The notes: generated from the letters alone by a model not told the origin. Positions 44,106 to 52,799 are shown, counted from the first letter of the stretch. The stretch is DNA of 64,000 bases from Castellaniella sp049651205 (GCF_049651205.1 NZ_JBASBR010000018.1:62001-126000); one strand, 5' to 3'. A program made the numbers and translations.

Positions 44106-44831
44106 ATGCTTGAACTCCTGCAAACGCTCAGTTGGGCTGCCGTATTTCAGATCGTTCTTATCGACATTCTGCTGGGTGGCGACAATGCGGTGGTCATCGC
44201 ACTGGCATGCCGTAACCTGGAGAAGCGTCGCCGCATGCAGGGCATCCTCTGGGGCACGGCAGGTGCCGTAGGCCTGCGGGTGGTCTTGGTCGCTTTTGCT
44301 TTGACGCTACTGGCTGTTCCGTTCCTGAAGGTGGTGGGTGCGCTGCTGCTGCTTTGGATTGGCATCAAGCTGCTTCTGCCGGAAGATGGTGCACATGCGA
44401 ATGTGGCCGGCGGGGCATCAGTTGCGGCCGCCGTACGCACGATTCTCGTCGCCGACCTCGTCATGAGTCTGGATAATGTCATCGCCATCGCTGGAGCGGC
44501 GCAGGGCGCGCATTCGGATCACCAGATCGGTCTGGTCGTGTTCGGCCTGATACTCAGCGTGCCCATCATCATCTGGGGCAGTACCCTGGTGCTGAAGGTC
44601 ATCGACCGCTTCCCTCTGGTCGTGATATTGGGGGCCGGCTTGCTGGGCTGGATCGCGGGCGGCATGCTGGTGACCGACGTCATTTTTGTCCGCTACCTGG
44701 GCGAGCCCTCTACCTTCGTCAAGGTATGCGCTGAAGTGCTGGGCGTGCTGCTGGTTGTGATCCCGGGCAGCCTTTTGGCGCACAGAGCGCGGGCCCGTCA
44801 AGCGACCGCTTCAGTGCGGCGGGACACCTGA
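44106..44831 (+). CDS. TerC/YjbE family integral membrane protein
   Basis: This 241-residue protein has seven or so hydrophobic helices and the two TerC acidic motifs: DILLGGDNAVVIALAC (about residues 20-35) and ADLVMSLDNVIAIAG (about 117-131). Members are linked to manganese export and metal or tellurite tolerance. It opens the metal-related stretch that runs to 49.9 kb. Confidence 0.88.
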   Translation: MLELLQTLSWAAVFQIVLIDILLGGDNAVVIALACRNLEKRRRMQGILWGTAGAVGLRVVLVAFALTLLAVPFLKVVGALLLLWIGIKLLLPEDGAHANVAGGASVAAAVRTILVADLVMSLDNVIAIAGAAQGAHSDHQIGLVVFGLILSVPIIIWGSTLVLKVIDRFPLVVILGAGLLGWIAGGMLVTDVIFVRYLGEPSTFVKVCAEVLGVLLVVIPGSLLAHRARARQATASVRRDT

Positions 44832-44954
44832 TTCAGCAGGCCCCTTGCGAATCCCCCGGTTCTTTCTGTCGGCGCATGGTGCCAGGCGTGCAGGCCGGGA
44901 ACCAATGCCATCCCGGCGTGTCTCAACCACTTAGTCAACACGGAGCAACCGAAC

Positions 44955-45233
44955 ATGAAATGCCCAGTCTGCCCCGACGTGAATCTTGTCATGTCTTCGC
45001 GCCAGAACATCGAAATCGACTATTGCCCGCAATGCCGCGGGGTCTGGCTGGATCGAGGAGAGCTCGATAAGCTCATCGAACGCAGCGTCGGCGAAATGCC
45101 TGCGGCGCAGCAGACGGTGTCTCAGGCACGGCCGCAATCGCAGCAGGCACCCCAGTATCACGGTGACCGTGACCGCTACCCTCAGGGTCGCCGGAAGAAG
45201 TCGCTGTGGGGTGAAATATTCGACTTCGACTGA
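44955..45233 (+). CDS. Zinc-ribbon (TFIIB-type) small protein
   Basis: The 92-residue product has an N-terminal zinc ribbon CPVCPDVNLV...YCPQCRGVWLDRGEL (Cys3, Cys6, Cys24 and Cys27 as zinc ligands), followed by a Gln/Pro-rich linker and a C-terminal RRKKSLWGEIFDFD. This is the zf-TFIIB family of unknown function found across proteobacteria. Confidence 0.85.
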   Translation: MKCPVCPDVNLVMSSRQNIEIDYCPQCRGVWLDRGELDKLIERSVGEMPAAQQTVSQARPQSQQAPQYHGDRDRYPQGRRKKSLWGEIFDFD

Positions 45234-45746
45234 CTGAACACAAGTAGCCCGCTTTGCCGGTCCAGTGTTGTGGGAAACTTCTGACCTGATTGAGAGCTTC
45301 ACTCACTGATCGGTCGTTTCTGGGATGACCAAGTCGGTTCTCTCGCACACGATGTGTTGCGATACGGCCTGTGAAGTCAGCGCGAACGCGCAGGCGTGGT
45401 GTCCCGCTGAACCAGCGGGTACACCTGCTGGCGGTCGGCGACATTTACTGGATCTCGGGCCGATATTCTGGATCAAGCTGGCCAAGCGGAGAACGACCGA
45501 CACGCCGATTTGGCAGACCTTGCATGCTGCAGTGTCCGCATGAGCGAAGAGGCCCAAATCTAGCAAGCTGGGTTTTGTGACATACCCTGCAGCTTGGTCG
45601 ATAACTTCACCAAGATTTCGGATGTCGATCATACCGGAAACGCGTGGAATATTATGTGAAGAGTCGCGCTTGTTCGAAGTGTAGACCTGCATCAGACACC
45701 AGGAGCCGTTGGCCGCTCATTCAACCAAGTTTTCAGGAGAAATTTC
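45234..45746. other. 513-bp non-coding stretch inside the metal region
   Basis: No convincing gene on either strand. A minus-strand frame (45303-45692) has no recognisable domain and poor codon character. One short hairpin is visible (CCCGCTG-AAC-CAGCGGG near 45404-45420) without a T-run. It may be decayed insertion or gene remnants, but I could not identify a parent. Confidence 0.4.
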
Positions 45747-46259
45747 GTGCTGAAAAAACCCTTGACCATCCTGGTGCTTAGCGTCCTGCCGGCCTTTGCC
45801 TGGGCAACTGGTGGGCACTCGGGCGGGCATGAAGCGCCCGCTCACGGTATGCCGGGGCATGACATGTCCACCATGTCGGCAGCGGATTCTGCCATCGGGC
45901 GACCCGGCGATCCCACAAAGGTCACCCGCACGATCGAAATTACGATGGATGATTCCATGCGATTCACACCGAGTGAAATCCCGGTGAAAGTGGGCGAGAC
46001 CATCCGTTTCTTTGTGAAGAACACTGGGAAGATCCCGCATGAAATGGTGATCGGCACCATGGCAGACCTAAAGGCGCATGCTGCCGAAATGCAGAAGATG
46101 TCAGGGATGAAGCACACCGAGCCCAATATGATCATGCTCGCAGCTGGCAAGATCGGCGGGCTGGTATGGACGTTCGACAAACCCGGTGCGGTGGATTTTG
46201 CGTGCCTGGTTCCTGGCCATATGGAAGCCGGGATGGCGGGCAAGGTGAAGGTGAGTTGA
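45747..46259 (+). CDS. Cupredoxin-domain periplasmic copper protein
   Basis: This 170-residue protein has a signal peptide ending AWA (about residue 20), a His/Met-rich linker (GGHSGGHEAPAHGMPGHDMSTM) and a plastocyanin-type domain. The type 1 copper ligands are visible as His in KIPHEMVIG and the C-terminal C-x4-H-x4-M of ACLVPGHMEAGM. It probably binds or shuttles copper in the periplasm and is the kind of protein found beside CopA-type oxidases. The start is GTG 45747 with a strong AGGAGA site. Confidence 0.88.
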   Translation: MLKKPLTILVLSVLPAFAWATGGHSGGHEAPAHGMPGHDMSTMSAADSAIGRPGDPTKVTRTIEITMDDSMRFTPSEIPVKVGETIRFFVKNTGKIPHEMVIGTMADLKAHAAEMQKMSGMKHTEPNMIMLAAGKIGGLVWTFDKPGAVDFACLVPGHMEAGMAGKVKVS

Positions 46260-46377
46260 CCTTCCCATTGTGTCAAGGACTAGGCTGCGGGCGTTGCCAT
46301 TGGGGTTGCGCGCCGATGCTGAGATTTCGGTCGCCGATGCTAACGCCTCATGGATGGTTTCTCCCCATTGAATAGCC

Positions 46378-46590
46378 ATGGAAGTTCCGATCATCTTTGA
46401 ATCTGTCGTTACCTGCCCCCACTGTGGTCATATGCAGCGGGAGACCATGCCGGTGGATACCTGCCAGTTTTTTTATGAGTGTGGGCAATGCAAGACGTTG
46501 CTGAAACCAAAGCCGGGAGACTGCTGCGTGTTCTGCTCGTACGGGTCGGTGCCGTGCCCGTCCATCCAAGAAGGAGGGTGTTGCTCATGA
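46378..46590 (+). CDS. GDCCVxC-domain small metal-related protein
   Basis: This 70-residue protein has two N-terminal CxxC knuckles (CPHCGH and ECGQCK) and the signature GDCCVFCSYGSVPCPSIQ near the end, with a C-terminal CC. The family commonly occurs next to mercury and copper resistance genes; its function is unknown, though nine cysteines suggest soft-metal binding. The next small frame overlaps it by 4 bases. Confidence 0.82.
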   Translation: MEVPIIFESVVTCPHCGHMQRETMPVDTCQFFYECGQCKTLLKPKPGDCCVFCSYGSVPCPSIQEGGCCS

Positions 46591-46736
46591 TGAAGTCCAA
46601 ACGCGTATCTGTGCTCTTACCTCTGTGGATTGCTATCGCTGTTGCAGTGCTGCTGCCCACCGGCCAAATATGCAGACAAGGTTCAAGAACCTGCGACAAA
46701 GCAGTAACCTTCCCGGGGCGTGATCACATCAACTGA
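46587..46736 (+). CDS. Small single-membrane-span protein (49 aa)
   Basis: ATG 46587 overlaps the stop of the GDCCVxC gene (ATGA-type coupling) and has GGAGG eight bases upstream. The protein has one hydrophobic segment (VLLPLWIAIAVAVLLPT) and two Cys (QICRQGSRTC). It is too short to assign and could be the shortened front of a former periplasmic protein. Confidence 0.45.
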   Translation: MMKSKRVSVLLPLWIAIAVAVLLPTGQICRQGSRTCDKAVTFPGRDHIN

Positions 46737-46862
46737 ACAGGGCCTGCCGCAGATCCAGCGATGACGTTTCGTGCAGCCTGCTTTCCTGATACGGTATTCA
46801 GAAGCTTGCGTACGCCTTGGACGCGGCACCAGGCCCAATGCCAGTTTCTTGATTGTGTGCAT
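46683..46862 (-). CDS. Doubtful 59-aa frame opposite the end of the small membrane protein
   Basis: On the minus strand an AAAGGAGCAC site precedes ATG 46862, opening MHTIKKLALGLVPRPRRTQ and stopping at 46683. A neighbouring frame continues with better protein character (RKLLNTVSGKQAARNVIAGSAAGPVQLM), suggesting a frameshift in a short decayed gene. No family is recognised. Confidence 0.25.
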   Translation of the reverse strand: MHTIKKLALGLVPRPRRTQASEYRIRKAGCTKRHRWICGRPCSVDVITPREGYCFVAGS

Positions 46863-46981
46863 GATGCAGTGCTCCTTTTGAGGTGATTCGGACAGCGGTT
46901 GAAAGATATGATTCGCGGAATATGGCCCCTATCGTCATCCGGCAGGGGTTCTGTTTTCAGGGTGTTGTACGGGTGCCGCGG

Positions 46982-47307
46982 TCAAGTTTGACCCTCGGTC
47001 ACGGGGATCGTCGCCGGCGCAAGGCAGATCCCTTGGTCATTGCAGGCCTGAACCCGTACGACGAGGCGTTCGCCTGCATCGATCTTGAGCTGATGCACGG
47101 AGATGCGAGTCCCAGGCCGCCAAAGAAGAGCACCGATCCAGCAGTAAAGAGCGCCGCAGAGGCGAGACGCACGGCCTGGCGCTCGCCAGCCTCGCGCAGT
47201 ACCGCGCGCACCTTGAGCGGCACGGCGGGCAGTACGCATGGCGTCAGGTTGAGCAACAGCCCAGCACCCGCGGCCAGCAAAGCTTGTAGAAGCAGCAGTG
47301 AATTCAT
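46982..47307 (-). pseudogene. CcdA/DsbD-like gene remnant, two pieces joined by a deletion
   Basis: From ATG 47307 the frame encodes a DsbD/CcdA-type membrane start (NLTPCVLPAVPLKVRAV with the redox Cys, then AALFTAGSVLFFGGLGLAS) for 69 residues. At about 47103 similarity jumps to another frame that encodes the end of a different periplasmic domain (ISVHQLKIDAGERLVVRVQ, then ACNDQGICLAPATIPV) and stops at 46982. A deletion of the intervening genes with a frame change explains this. The remnant starts 10 bases after the multicopper oxidase gene, as part of the old operon. Confidence 0.7.
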
Positions 47308-47317
47308 GCGGACGACC

Positions 47318-49009
47318 TCAAGTGGAAACGCGCGAGGCCTGCACCTCGTAGTCACGCATGAGACCTGCGGCAGCATGCTCCAGCATGTGGCACTGGTAGG
47401 CGTACAGGCCCGTGAAGTCGGCAAAGCGCATGATGAGCTTCACCCGCTCCCCGGGCATGATGAGCACGGTGTCGAGCCAGCCTTCGTCCACGTAGCCGTC
47501 GGTGACCCCCGCATTGCGCGGGCTGCCGGTGCGCTCCAGCACCTGGAACTGCAAGCCATGCAGATGGATGGCGTGCGCCATCATCGGGCTGTTGACGAAT
47601 TCCCAGACTTCGGTCGTCCCCAGCCGCACGATTTCGTCCGGTGCGACCGAGTTCATCTTGAAGCTGCGGCCGTTGAATCCCCATTGCATGTGGCCCATCG
47701 TGACATGAAAGGATCTCGGGTCGCGCTGATTGATGGCGTCCTGCGCGCTCAGCCGTTCGAAGTTCGACAGATGAGCCGGGAGCCTGAGATCGTTGCCTAC
47801 CTTGTGCGCAATGTGCGCCGTCAGAATGGGAAAGGCCGCACCGTCCGGAAGCGAAGACATGCTCATCCTGTTGCCGCCCCCCATCATGCCGCCCATCATC
47901 CCCATCAGGCCGCTGCCACTCATCATGTCGCCCATGTTCATCATGCTGCTGAAGGACTCGCTCATGAGGCTGAGGTCGCTGCCCACGGCGTCGCCACTAA
48001 AGTCAGCCCAGAGCTCGACGCGCTGACCGGGAGTGAGCATGACGTAGGACTTGTGCACAGGTTCGCGCAGTAGGCCGCCGTCGGTTGCAATGACGGTGAG
48101 GAGGCGGCCGTCCTTCCAGGCGAGCTTGTAGGTGCGGGCATTGGAGGCGTTCAGAACCCGCAGGCGATAAGCGTGGGTGGCAAGCTCTATGGGTGGCGCC
48201 GGGCGGCCGTTCACGAAAATCGAGTCGCCGAAGAAGCCCATCATGCGTGTCATCATGCTGCCCATGCCGCCGGGCATCATCCCGCCACCCATCATGCCGC
48301 CCTGGCCGGTCGAGCCGTCGCCAGTCTGCGGCTTGCGGGATGCCGCAGGGCCCGTGCCTGCCAGATAATGCAACTGGTTATCCTGCCCCCAGGTGCGATC
48401 CTGGAGGACGATGGGAATGTCATATTCGCCACGTGGCAGCGGGAGGGCGGCCTCTTCGTCGTCGCTCACGATAAGCAGACCTGCGAGGCCAAAGTACACC
48501 TGCTCGGGCGTGTGGCCCGCCGCCATGGCGTGGTACCAGTAGGTGCCTGCGCGGTCATTCACCTGAAATTCATAGCGGTAGCGTTTGCCGGGTGCGACTT
48601 CGTAGTGCGGCAGCCCCATCATGTCAGCCGGTACGTGCAGCCCGTGCCAGTTGACGATGTTGGGCTGATCGAGCTCATTCACGAAATCGATGCGTACTTT
48701 CTGACTTTGGCGCATATGGAGCGTCGGGCCCAGGGTACTGTGGGGGTGCGTTCGCACACTGGCTGCATCACCCTTGAGTACCTTGGCGTCGTAGGACCAG
48801 ACGGGTGTGGCAGATCCCGGGCGCAGCGCCACGTTTTGCGGGCGCGCAGTGAGTTCCAGGGCGAGGTCCGGTTCGAAGGCGACGCCTGCACCGTTTTGCG
48901 AATGCCTGGCCCAGGCTCGCGTCAATGGCAACCCTGTCATCAGTGACGCGGCCGCAAGGCCGGTGGCGCCGAAAAAACTCCGGCGACTGAGGTGTTCAGA
49001 ACTTTTCAT
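47318..49009 (-). CDS. Multicopper-oxidase-like copper protein (CopA/CueO relative) with altered trinuclear ligands
   Basis: This 563-residue Tat-exported protein (SRRSFFG signal) has three cupredoxin domains. Two Met-rich loops (about residues 235-260 and 350-380, MMGGGMMPGGMGSMM-like) suit Cu(I) binding. Type 1 site: H479, C540, H545, with Leu550 at the axial position. Of the eight His expected for the type 2/3 cluster, H122, H160, H482, H484 and H541 are present. The others read N120 (NWHG), M162 (YHAMAAG) and Q539 (YQCH). Oxidase activity is therefore doubtful; electron transfer or copper storage is possible. ATG 49009 overlaps the previous stop as ATGA. Confidence 0.85.
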   Translation of the reverse strand: MKSSEHLSRRSFFGATGLAAASLMTGLPLTRAWARHSQNGAGVAFEPDLALELTARPQNVALRPGSATPVWSYDAKVLKGDAASVRTHPHSTLGPTLHMRQSQKVRIDFVNELDQPNIVNWHGLHVPADMMGLPHYEVAPGKRYRYEFQVNDRAGTYWYHAMAAGHTPEQVYFGLAGLLIVSDDEEAALPLPRGEYDIPIVLQDRTWGQDNQLHYLAGTGPAASRKPQTGDGSTGQGGMMGGGMMPGGMGSMMTRMMGFFGDSIFVNGRPAPPIELATHAYRLRVLNASNARTYKLAWKDGRLLTVIATDGGLLREPVHKSYVMLTPGQRVELWADFSGDAVGSDLSLMSESFSSMMNMGDMMSGSGLMGMMGGMMGGGNRMSMSSLPDGAAFPILTAHIAHKVGNDLRLPAHLSNFERLSAQDAINQRDPRSFHVTMGHMQWGFNGRSFKMNSVAPDEIVRLGTTEVWEFVNSPMMAHAIHLHGLQFQVLERTGSPRNAGVTDGYVDEGWLDTVLIMPGERVKLIMRFADFTGLYAYQCHMLEHAAAGLMRDYEVQASRVST

Positions 49010-49326
49010 GTCGATCGTCCCACGAGTTTTGTTGAGGGTGCAGGCAGTCGCGTCGGAGCCTGTTGCCCGGACAGAGTGGCGGGGCTGCATGTCGTCTCGC
49101 ATACTCGTGAGCCCCCAGCGTTGTTCACAGGTGCTGGCAATACTGGTAGGGAAGGCGGCTTCATTGTCTTATTCGCGGTATCGCAACTGCCGTCATCACC
49201 GTGGTGCATCATCTTCATGCATAGCCCCATCATGAGGACGCAGGGGAGTACGGAAAGCAGCACGGCCCCAACGCCCGACGTAGCGAGTGCACCCAAACTG
49301 CCGGATGAAGCCCATACTTTCTCCAT
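49006..49326 (-). CDS. Small membrane protein with Cys/Met/His cluster
   Basis: This 106-residue frame has one hydrophobic segment (VGAVLLSVLPCVLMMGLCMKMM) followed by HHGDDGSCDTANK and a Pro-rich tail with two more Cys. Its stop overlaps the start of the multicopper oxidase gene (ATGA), good evidence for translation. The Cys, Met and His near the membrane suggest metal contact. A start at 49362 is also possible. No family recognised. Confidence 0.5.
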   Translation of the reverse strand: MEKVWASSGSLGALATSGVGAVLLSVLPCVLMMGLCMKMMHHGDDGSCDTANKTMKPPSLPVLPAPVNNAGGSRVCETTCSPATLSGQQAPTRLPAPSTKLVGRST

Positions 49327-49473
49327 GTATCGAGAGCCGATCGGGAATCGCACAGCAAGCATCGTGGCTGTCTGTGTGGTGGATTCGCGATCGTTGTACT
49401 GGCTTGTCGCCGTCCCGCCATGCGGCGCACGGCGGTTGGACGCATCAGCAGTGGGCAAGCGTGCGGCTGTGGA

Positions 49474-49893
49474 TCAAATCCGGTAGCAGCAGTTGCGTAT
49501 CGATAGGGAGGGGGAGATCGCCCGAGTCAAGCCGGGGGATGGGTGGGGACGAGGCTGACGGGAGGCGTCTGCTTCTGGTGCCACGCGAAACGCCATGAGC
49601 CAGGTGGCTGGCGCAATCGCCGAGAGCTTTGGAAGCCGCAGCTCTGGCGTGGCTTCGTTGCTTGCGTAGGCCTGTGCATCACATAGGGCCGTGCGAGTTG
49701 CACCCAGGTGGTTACAGCCTGGTGGAGCGTTAGTGCTGCATGGCACCATGTCCGTGACGACCGGTGCCGACCCGGGGGCGATCCCCGAGACGCTCGTGCA
49801 CACATACGCCGCCGCAGCCAGCTGCATGAACAGCAGGCTGAACGTGACGATGATGGCGATGAGCGCGCGTTTCAGATGGTCGGCCGATACCAT
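49474..49893 (-). CDS. Secreted small protein of copper-resistance regions
   Basis: The 139-residue protein starts with a membrane/signal segment (LIAIIVTFSLLFMQLAAAAYVC) and has Cys at several points in the mature part (VPCSTNAPPGCNHLG, TALCDAQ). It resembles unnamed proteins that precede copper-resistance operons and bear an AYVC start, but I cannot name the family. Its 3' end is separated from the next minus-strand gene by about 150 bases. Confidence 0.5.
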   Translation of the reverse strand: MVSADHLKRALIAIIVTFSLLFMQLAAAAYVCTSVSGIAPGSAPVVTDMVPCSTNAPPGCNHLGATRTALCDAQAYASNEATPELRLPKLSAIAPATWLMAFRVAPEADASRQPRPHPSPGLTRAISPSLSIRNCCYRI

Positions 49894-50106
49894 TGGATTG
49901 TTTCGGTGTGGTGTCTCGCTGAAGAGATAATATCAGGTGCATCCTGACCGTTGTCGATGGTAAACCTTGACACCGTAAGAAGGTCAAGCTTAGACCACCC
50001 TACGGTCGGTAGTGGCGCTCGCCGGGTGCTTGCAGGAGGCGGAAGTCAGGAGGCTCCTGGCCCAACTGGCTCGGTCATTACAGACAGTGTGGCACGACTG
50101 GGGACG

Positions 50107-50140
50107 AAAAAAAAGGCCTGCCAAAATATGGTAAGCCTTT
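50107..50140 (-). terminator. Intrinsic terminator after tRNA-Phe
   Basis: On the minus strand the hairpin AAAGGCTTACC...GGCAGGCCTTT (one mismatch and a G-T pair) is followed by a run of eight T. It begins 18 bases after the tRNA 3' CCA. Confidence 0.75.
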
Positions 50141-50157
50141 GATTTTATTACGAATTT

Positions 50158-50233
50158 TGGTGGCCCGGGGCGGAATCGAACCACCGACACAAGGATTTTC
50201 AATCCTCTGCTCTACCGACTGAGCTACCGGGCC
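50158..50233 (-). tRNA. tRNA-Phe (GAA)
   Basis: A 76-base cloverleaf on the minus strand: acceptor GGCCCGG pairing with CCGGGCC, D-arm GCTCAGTCGGTAGAGC, anticodon arm GGATT-GAAAA-TCC with anticodon GAA, T-arm with GGTTCGATTCC, and an encoded CCA end. The 3' end faces the copper region to the left. Confidence 0.97.
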
Positions 50234-50353
50234 AAGACGGTGAATCATACACGAATTTTTTTTGGTGTGCAGCCGCCCAAGTGCCAAGTATCACCCAAGC
50301 AGAGCATCCCGACCTATAATGCTGAAGTCTCCACCTGCAAGATTTCCAGCGGC

Positions 50354-51631
50354 ATGTCCGTCGACGTCCTTACCTTTGGCCTGAACCACACCTCCGCGCC
50401 GGTTTCCGTGCGCGAGCGCGTGGCGTTTCCGGTCGAGCTCCTCAAGCCCGCACTGGCTGCCCTGCGCACTACGTTTGGTGCCTCAGTGCGCGAGGCCGCA
50501 ATTCTGTCCACCTGTAATCGTACCGAAATCTACTGTGCTGCCGACCCCGGTGTGGGCACGCAGTTGCCGGCCTGGCTAGCCGAGTTCAATCGCCTCGAGG
50601 CAGGTCAGCTAACCCCCCATCTGTATCAATATCAGCACAACGATGCTGTGCGGCACGCGTTTCGAGTGGCCAGTGGCCTGGATTCCATGGTGCTGGGCGA
50701 ACCCCAGATCCTGGGCCAGATGAAAAACGCCGTGCGCGCGGCCGAACAAGCCGGCACGCTGGGCACCTTGCTGCATCAGTTGTTCCAGCGCACGTTTTCG
50801 GTTGCCAAAGAGGTTCGTTCGCAAACCGCCATTGGTGCACATTCCGTGTCCATGGCAGCGGCTGCGGTGCGTCTGACCGAGCGTGTTTTGGGCGATCTCT
50901 CCACGGCCAATGTGCTGTTTATCGGTGCGGGCGAAATGATCGAGCTCTGTGCCACGCACTTTGCCGCGGTGCACCCGCGCCAGATGGCCGTGGCCAACCG
51001 CACACTAGAGCGCGCCGATCTCCTGGCCACGCAATTTAACGCCCGTACACTGAAGCTATCGGCTTTACCCGAGCATCTCGCCGAATTCGATGTGGTCGTC
51101 TCCTGTACGGCCTCATCCTTGCCCATCCTCGGTTTGGGGATGGTCGAAAGGGCTGCCCGTACGCGCCGTCATCGTCCGATGGTGATGGTCGATCTGGCTG
51201 TGCCTCGCGATATCGAACCCGAGATCGGCCGGTTGGCCGACGTCTATCTATATACGGTGGATGATCTCGGGCGCATGGTGCAATCCGGCACGGATGCCCG
51301 TCGGGCCGCAGTGGTGCAGGCCGAAGCCATTATCGAGGCCAGGGTGCAGCATTTCATGCACTGGCTCAATAATCGCGCCATTGTGCCGGCCATCATCAAT
51401 TACCAGCAAAGTGCGGATGCACTGCGCCAGGCCGAGCTCGACCGCGCCCGCCGTCTGCTGGCCAGGGGCGACGACCCCGAAGCCGTACTCGAACACCTGG
51501 CCTACAGCCTCAGTCATAAATATATGCACGGGCCCATGGCTGCGCTTAATCGCAGCGAAGGCCCCGAGCGCGACCAGCTGTTGTCCCTTTTGCCTCGTCT
51601 GCTGCCAGAATCCGGCTCCCGTCACCGGTAG
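50354..51631 (+). CDS. hemA: Glutamyl-tRNA reductase
   Basis: This 425-residue enzyme reduces glutamyl-tRNA to glutamate-1-semialdehyde, the first step of tetrapyrrole synthesis. The catalytic cysteine lies in LSTCNRTEIYC, and the N-terminus MSVDVLTFGLNHTSAPVSVRE is standard. The NADPH-binding motif FIGAGEMIELCA is present. The open frame from 50240 is not family-like, so ATG 50354 is the start. A TATAAT at 50315-50320 may be the promoter, although the -35 is poor. Confidence 0.96.
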   Translation: MSVDVLTFGLNHTSAPVSVRERVAFPVELLKPALAALRTTFGASVREAAILSTCNRTEIYCAADPGVGTQLPAWLAEFNRLEAGQLTPHLYQYQHNDAVRHAFRVASGLDSMVLGEPQILGQMKNAVRAAEQAGTLGTLLHQLFQRTFSVAKEVRSQTAIGAHSVSMAAAAVRLTERVLGDLSTANVLFIGAGEMIELCATHFAAVHPRQMAVANRTLERADLLATQFNARTLKLSALPEHLAEFDVVVSCTASSLPILGLGMVERAARTRRHRPMVMVDLAVPRDIEPEIGRLADVYLYTVDDLGRMVQSGTDARRAAVVQAEAIIEARVQHFMHWLNNRAIVPAIINYQQSADALRQAELDRARRLLARGDDPEAVLEHLAYSLSHKYMHGPMAALNRSEGPERDQLLSLLPRLLPESGSRHR

Positions 51632-51709
51632 CGGCTCTCGCTTTCTGCGTCTTGATCGCGCGGGCAGCCCCGTCCGTGGCGATGTCTTTATCAATCCCCG
51701 GAACCCTGC

Positions 51710-52789
51710 ATGAAAAGTTCGATGAGCAACCGTCTGGAACATCTCGGCCATCGTTTGGCCGAAATCGATGCCATGCTGGCAGAACCTGACAGTGCTCAGG
51801 ATATGGACCGCTTTCGCAAGCTCTCGCGTGAGCGGGCAGAGCTGGAGCCCGTGGTGGGTGCTTTTGATGCCTGGCAGAAGGCCTGTGCCGATCACGCCAC
51901 CGCGCGCGAATTGCTGGCCGACCCCGAGATGAAGGCCTTGGCCGAGGAAGAACTGGCGGGTGCCGACGCGCGCATCGAACAGCTGGAAGCAGACCTGCAG
52001 ATTCTGTTGATCCCCAAGGATCCGGATGATGACCGTAGCGTATTTCTTGAAATCCGCGCAGGTACTGGTGGCGATGAAAGTGCCCTGTTTGCCGGAGATC
52101 TGCTGCGCATGTACATGCGCTATGCCGAAACCAACGGCTGGCGCACAGAACTGATGTCCGAGAGCCCTGCAGAGTTGGGGGGCTACAAGGAAGTGATTGT
52201 CCATATCCAGGGTGACGGAGTGTATGGGCAGTTGAAGTTCGAATCAGGTGCGCACCGGGTTCAGCGCGTGCCCGAGACCGAATCCCAGGGGAGGGTGCAT
52301 ACTTCGGCGTGCACTGTGGCAGTGATGCCGGAAGCTGATGCCCATGCAGATATCCAGATCAATCCCAATGATTTGCGCATCGATACGTTTCGGGCCAGCG
52401 GGGCAGGGGGGCAGCACATCAATAAAACGGATTCTGCCGTGCGTATTACCCATCTGCCTACGGGGCTGGTGGTGGAGTGCCAGGACGACCGCTCGCAACA
52501 TCGCAACAAAGATAAAGCCATGCAGGTGCTGGCTGCGCGCCTCAAAGATCGCCAGCAGCAGGAGATCCATGCCCGTGAAGCCGCGCAGCGCAAAAGCCTG
52601 GTGGGGTCAGGCGATCGCTCCGAGCGTATCCGCACCTACAACTTCCCGCAGGGCCGTGTGACGGATCATCGTATCAACCTTACGCTGTATAAGCTGGCCC
52701 AGGTGATGGACGGAGATCTGAGCGAGGTCACCCGCGCGTTGCTGGCCGAGTACCAAACCGAGCAGCTGGCCGCACTGGCGTTGGATTAA
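51710..52789 (+). CDS. prfA: Peptide chain release factor 1
   Basis: RF1 ends translation at UAA and UAG. The 359-residue protein shows the GGQ catalytic motif (G233-G234-Q235) in RASGAGGQHINKTDSAVRITHLPTG and the expected domain order. It starts 78 bases after hemA and is followed 10 bases later by prmC, whose product methylates this GGQ glutamine. Confidence 0.97.
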   Translation: MKSSMSNRLEHLGHRLAEIDAMLAEPDSAQDMDRFRKLSRERAELEPVVGAFDAWQKACADHATARELLADPEMKALAEEELAGADARIEQLEADLQILLIPKDPDDDRSVFLEIRAGTGGDESALFAGDLLRMYMRYAETNGWRTELMSESPAELGGYKEVIVHIQGDGVYGQLKFESGAHRVQRVPETESQGRVHTSACTVAVMPEADAHADIQINPNDLRIDTFRASGAGGQHINKTDSAVRITHLPTGLVVECQDDRSQHRNKDKAMQVLAARLKDRQQQEIHAREAAQRKSLVGSGDRSERIRTYNFPQGRVTDHRINLTLYKLAQVMDGDLSEVTRALLAEYQTEQLAALALD

Positions 52790-52799
52790 AGAGATCGCC

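Noticed and set aside
45303..45692. 129-codon minus-strand frame in the gene-less part of the metal region
   Set aside because: Poor codon character and no recognisable domain; the Cys residues alone do not make a case.
49951..50142. 63-codon plus-strand frame before tRNA-Phe
   Set aside because: It crosses the tRNA terminator and has no similarity I can recognise.
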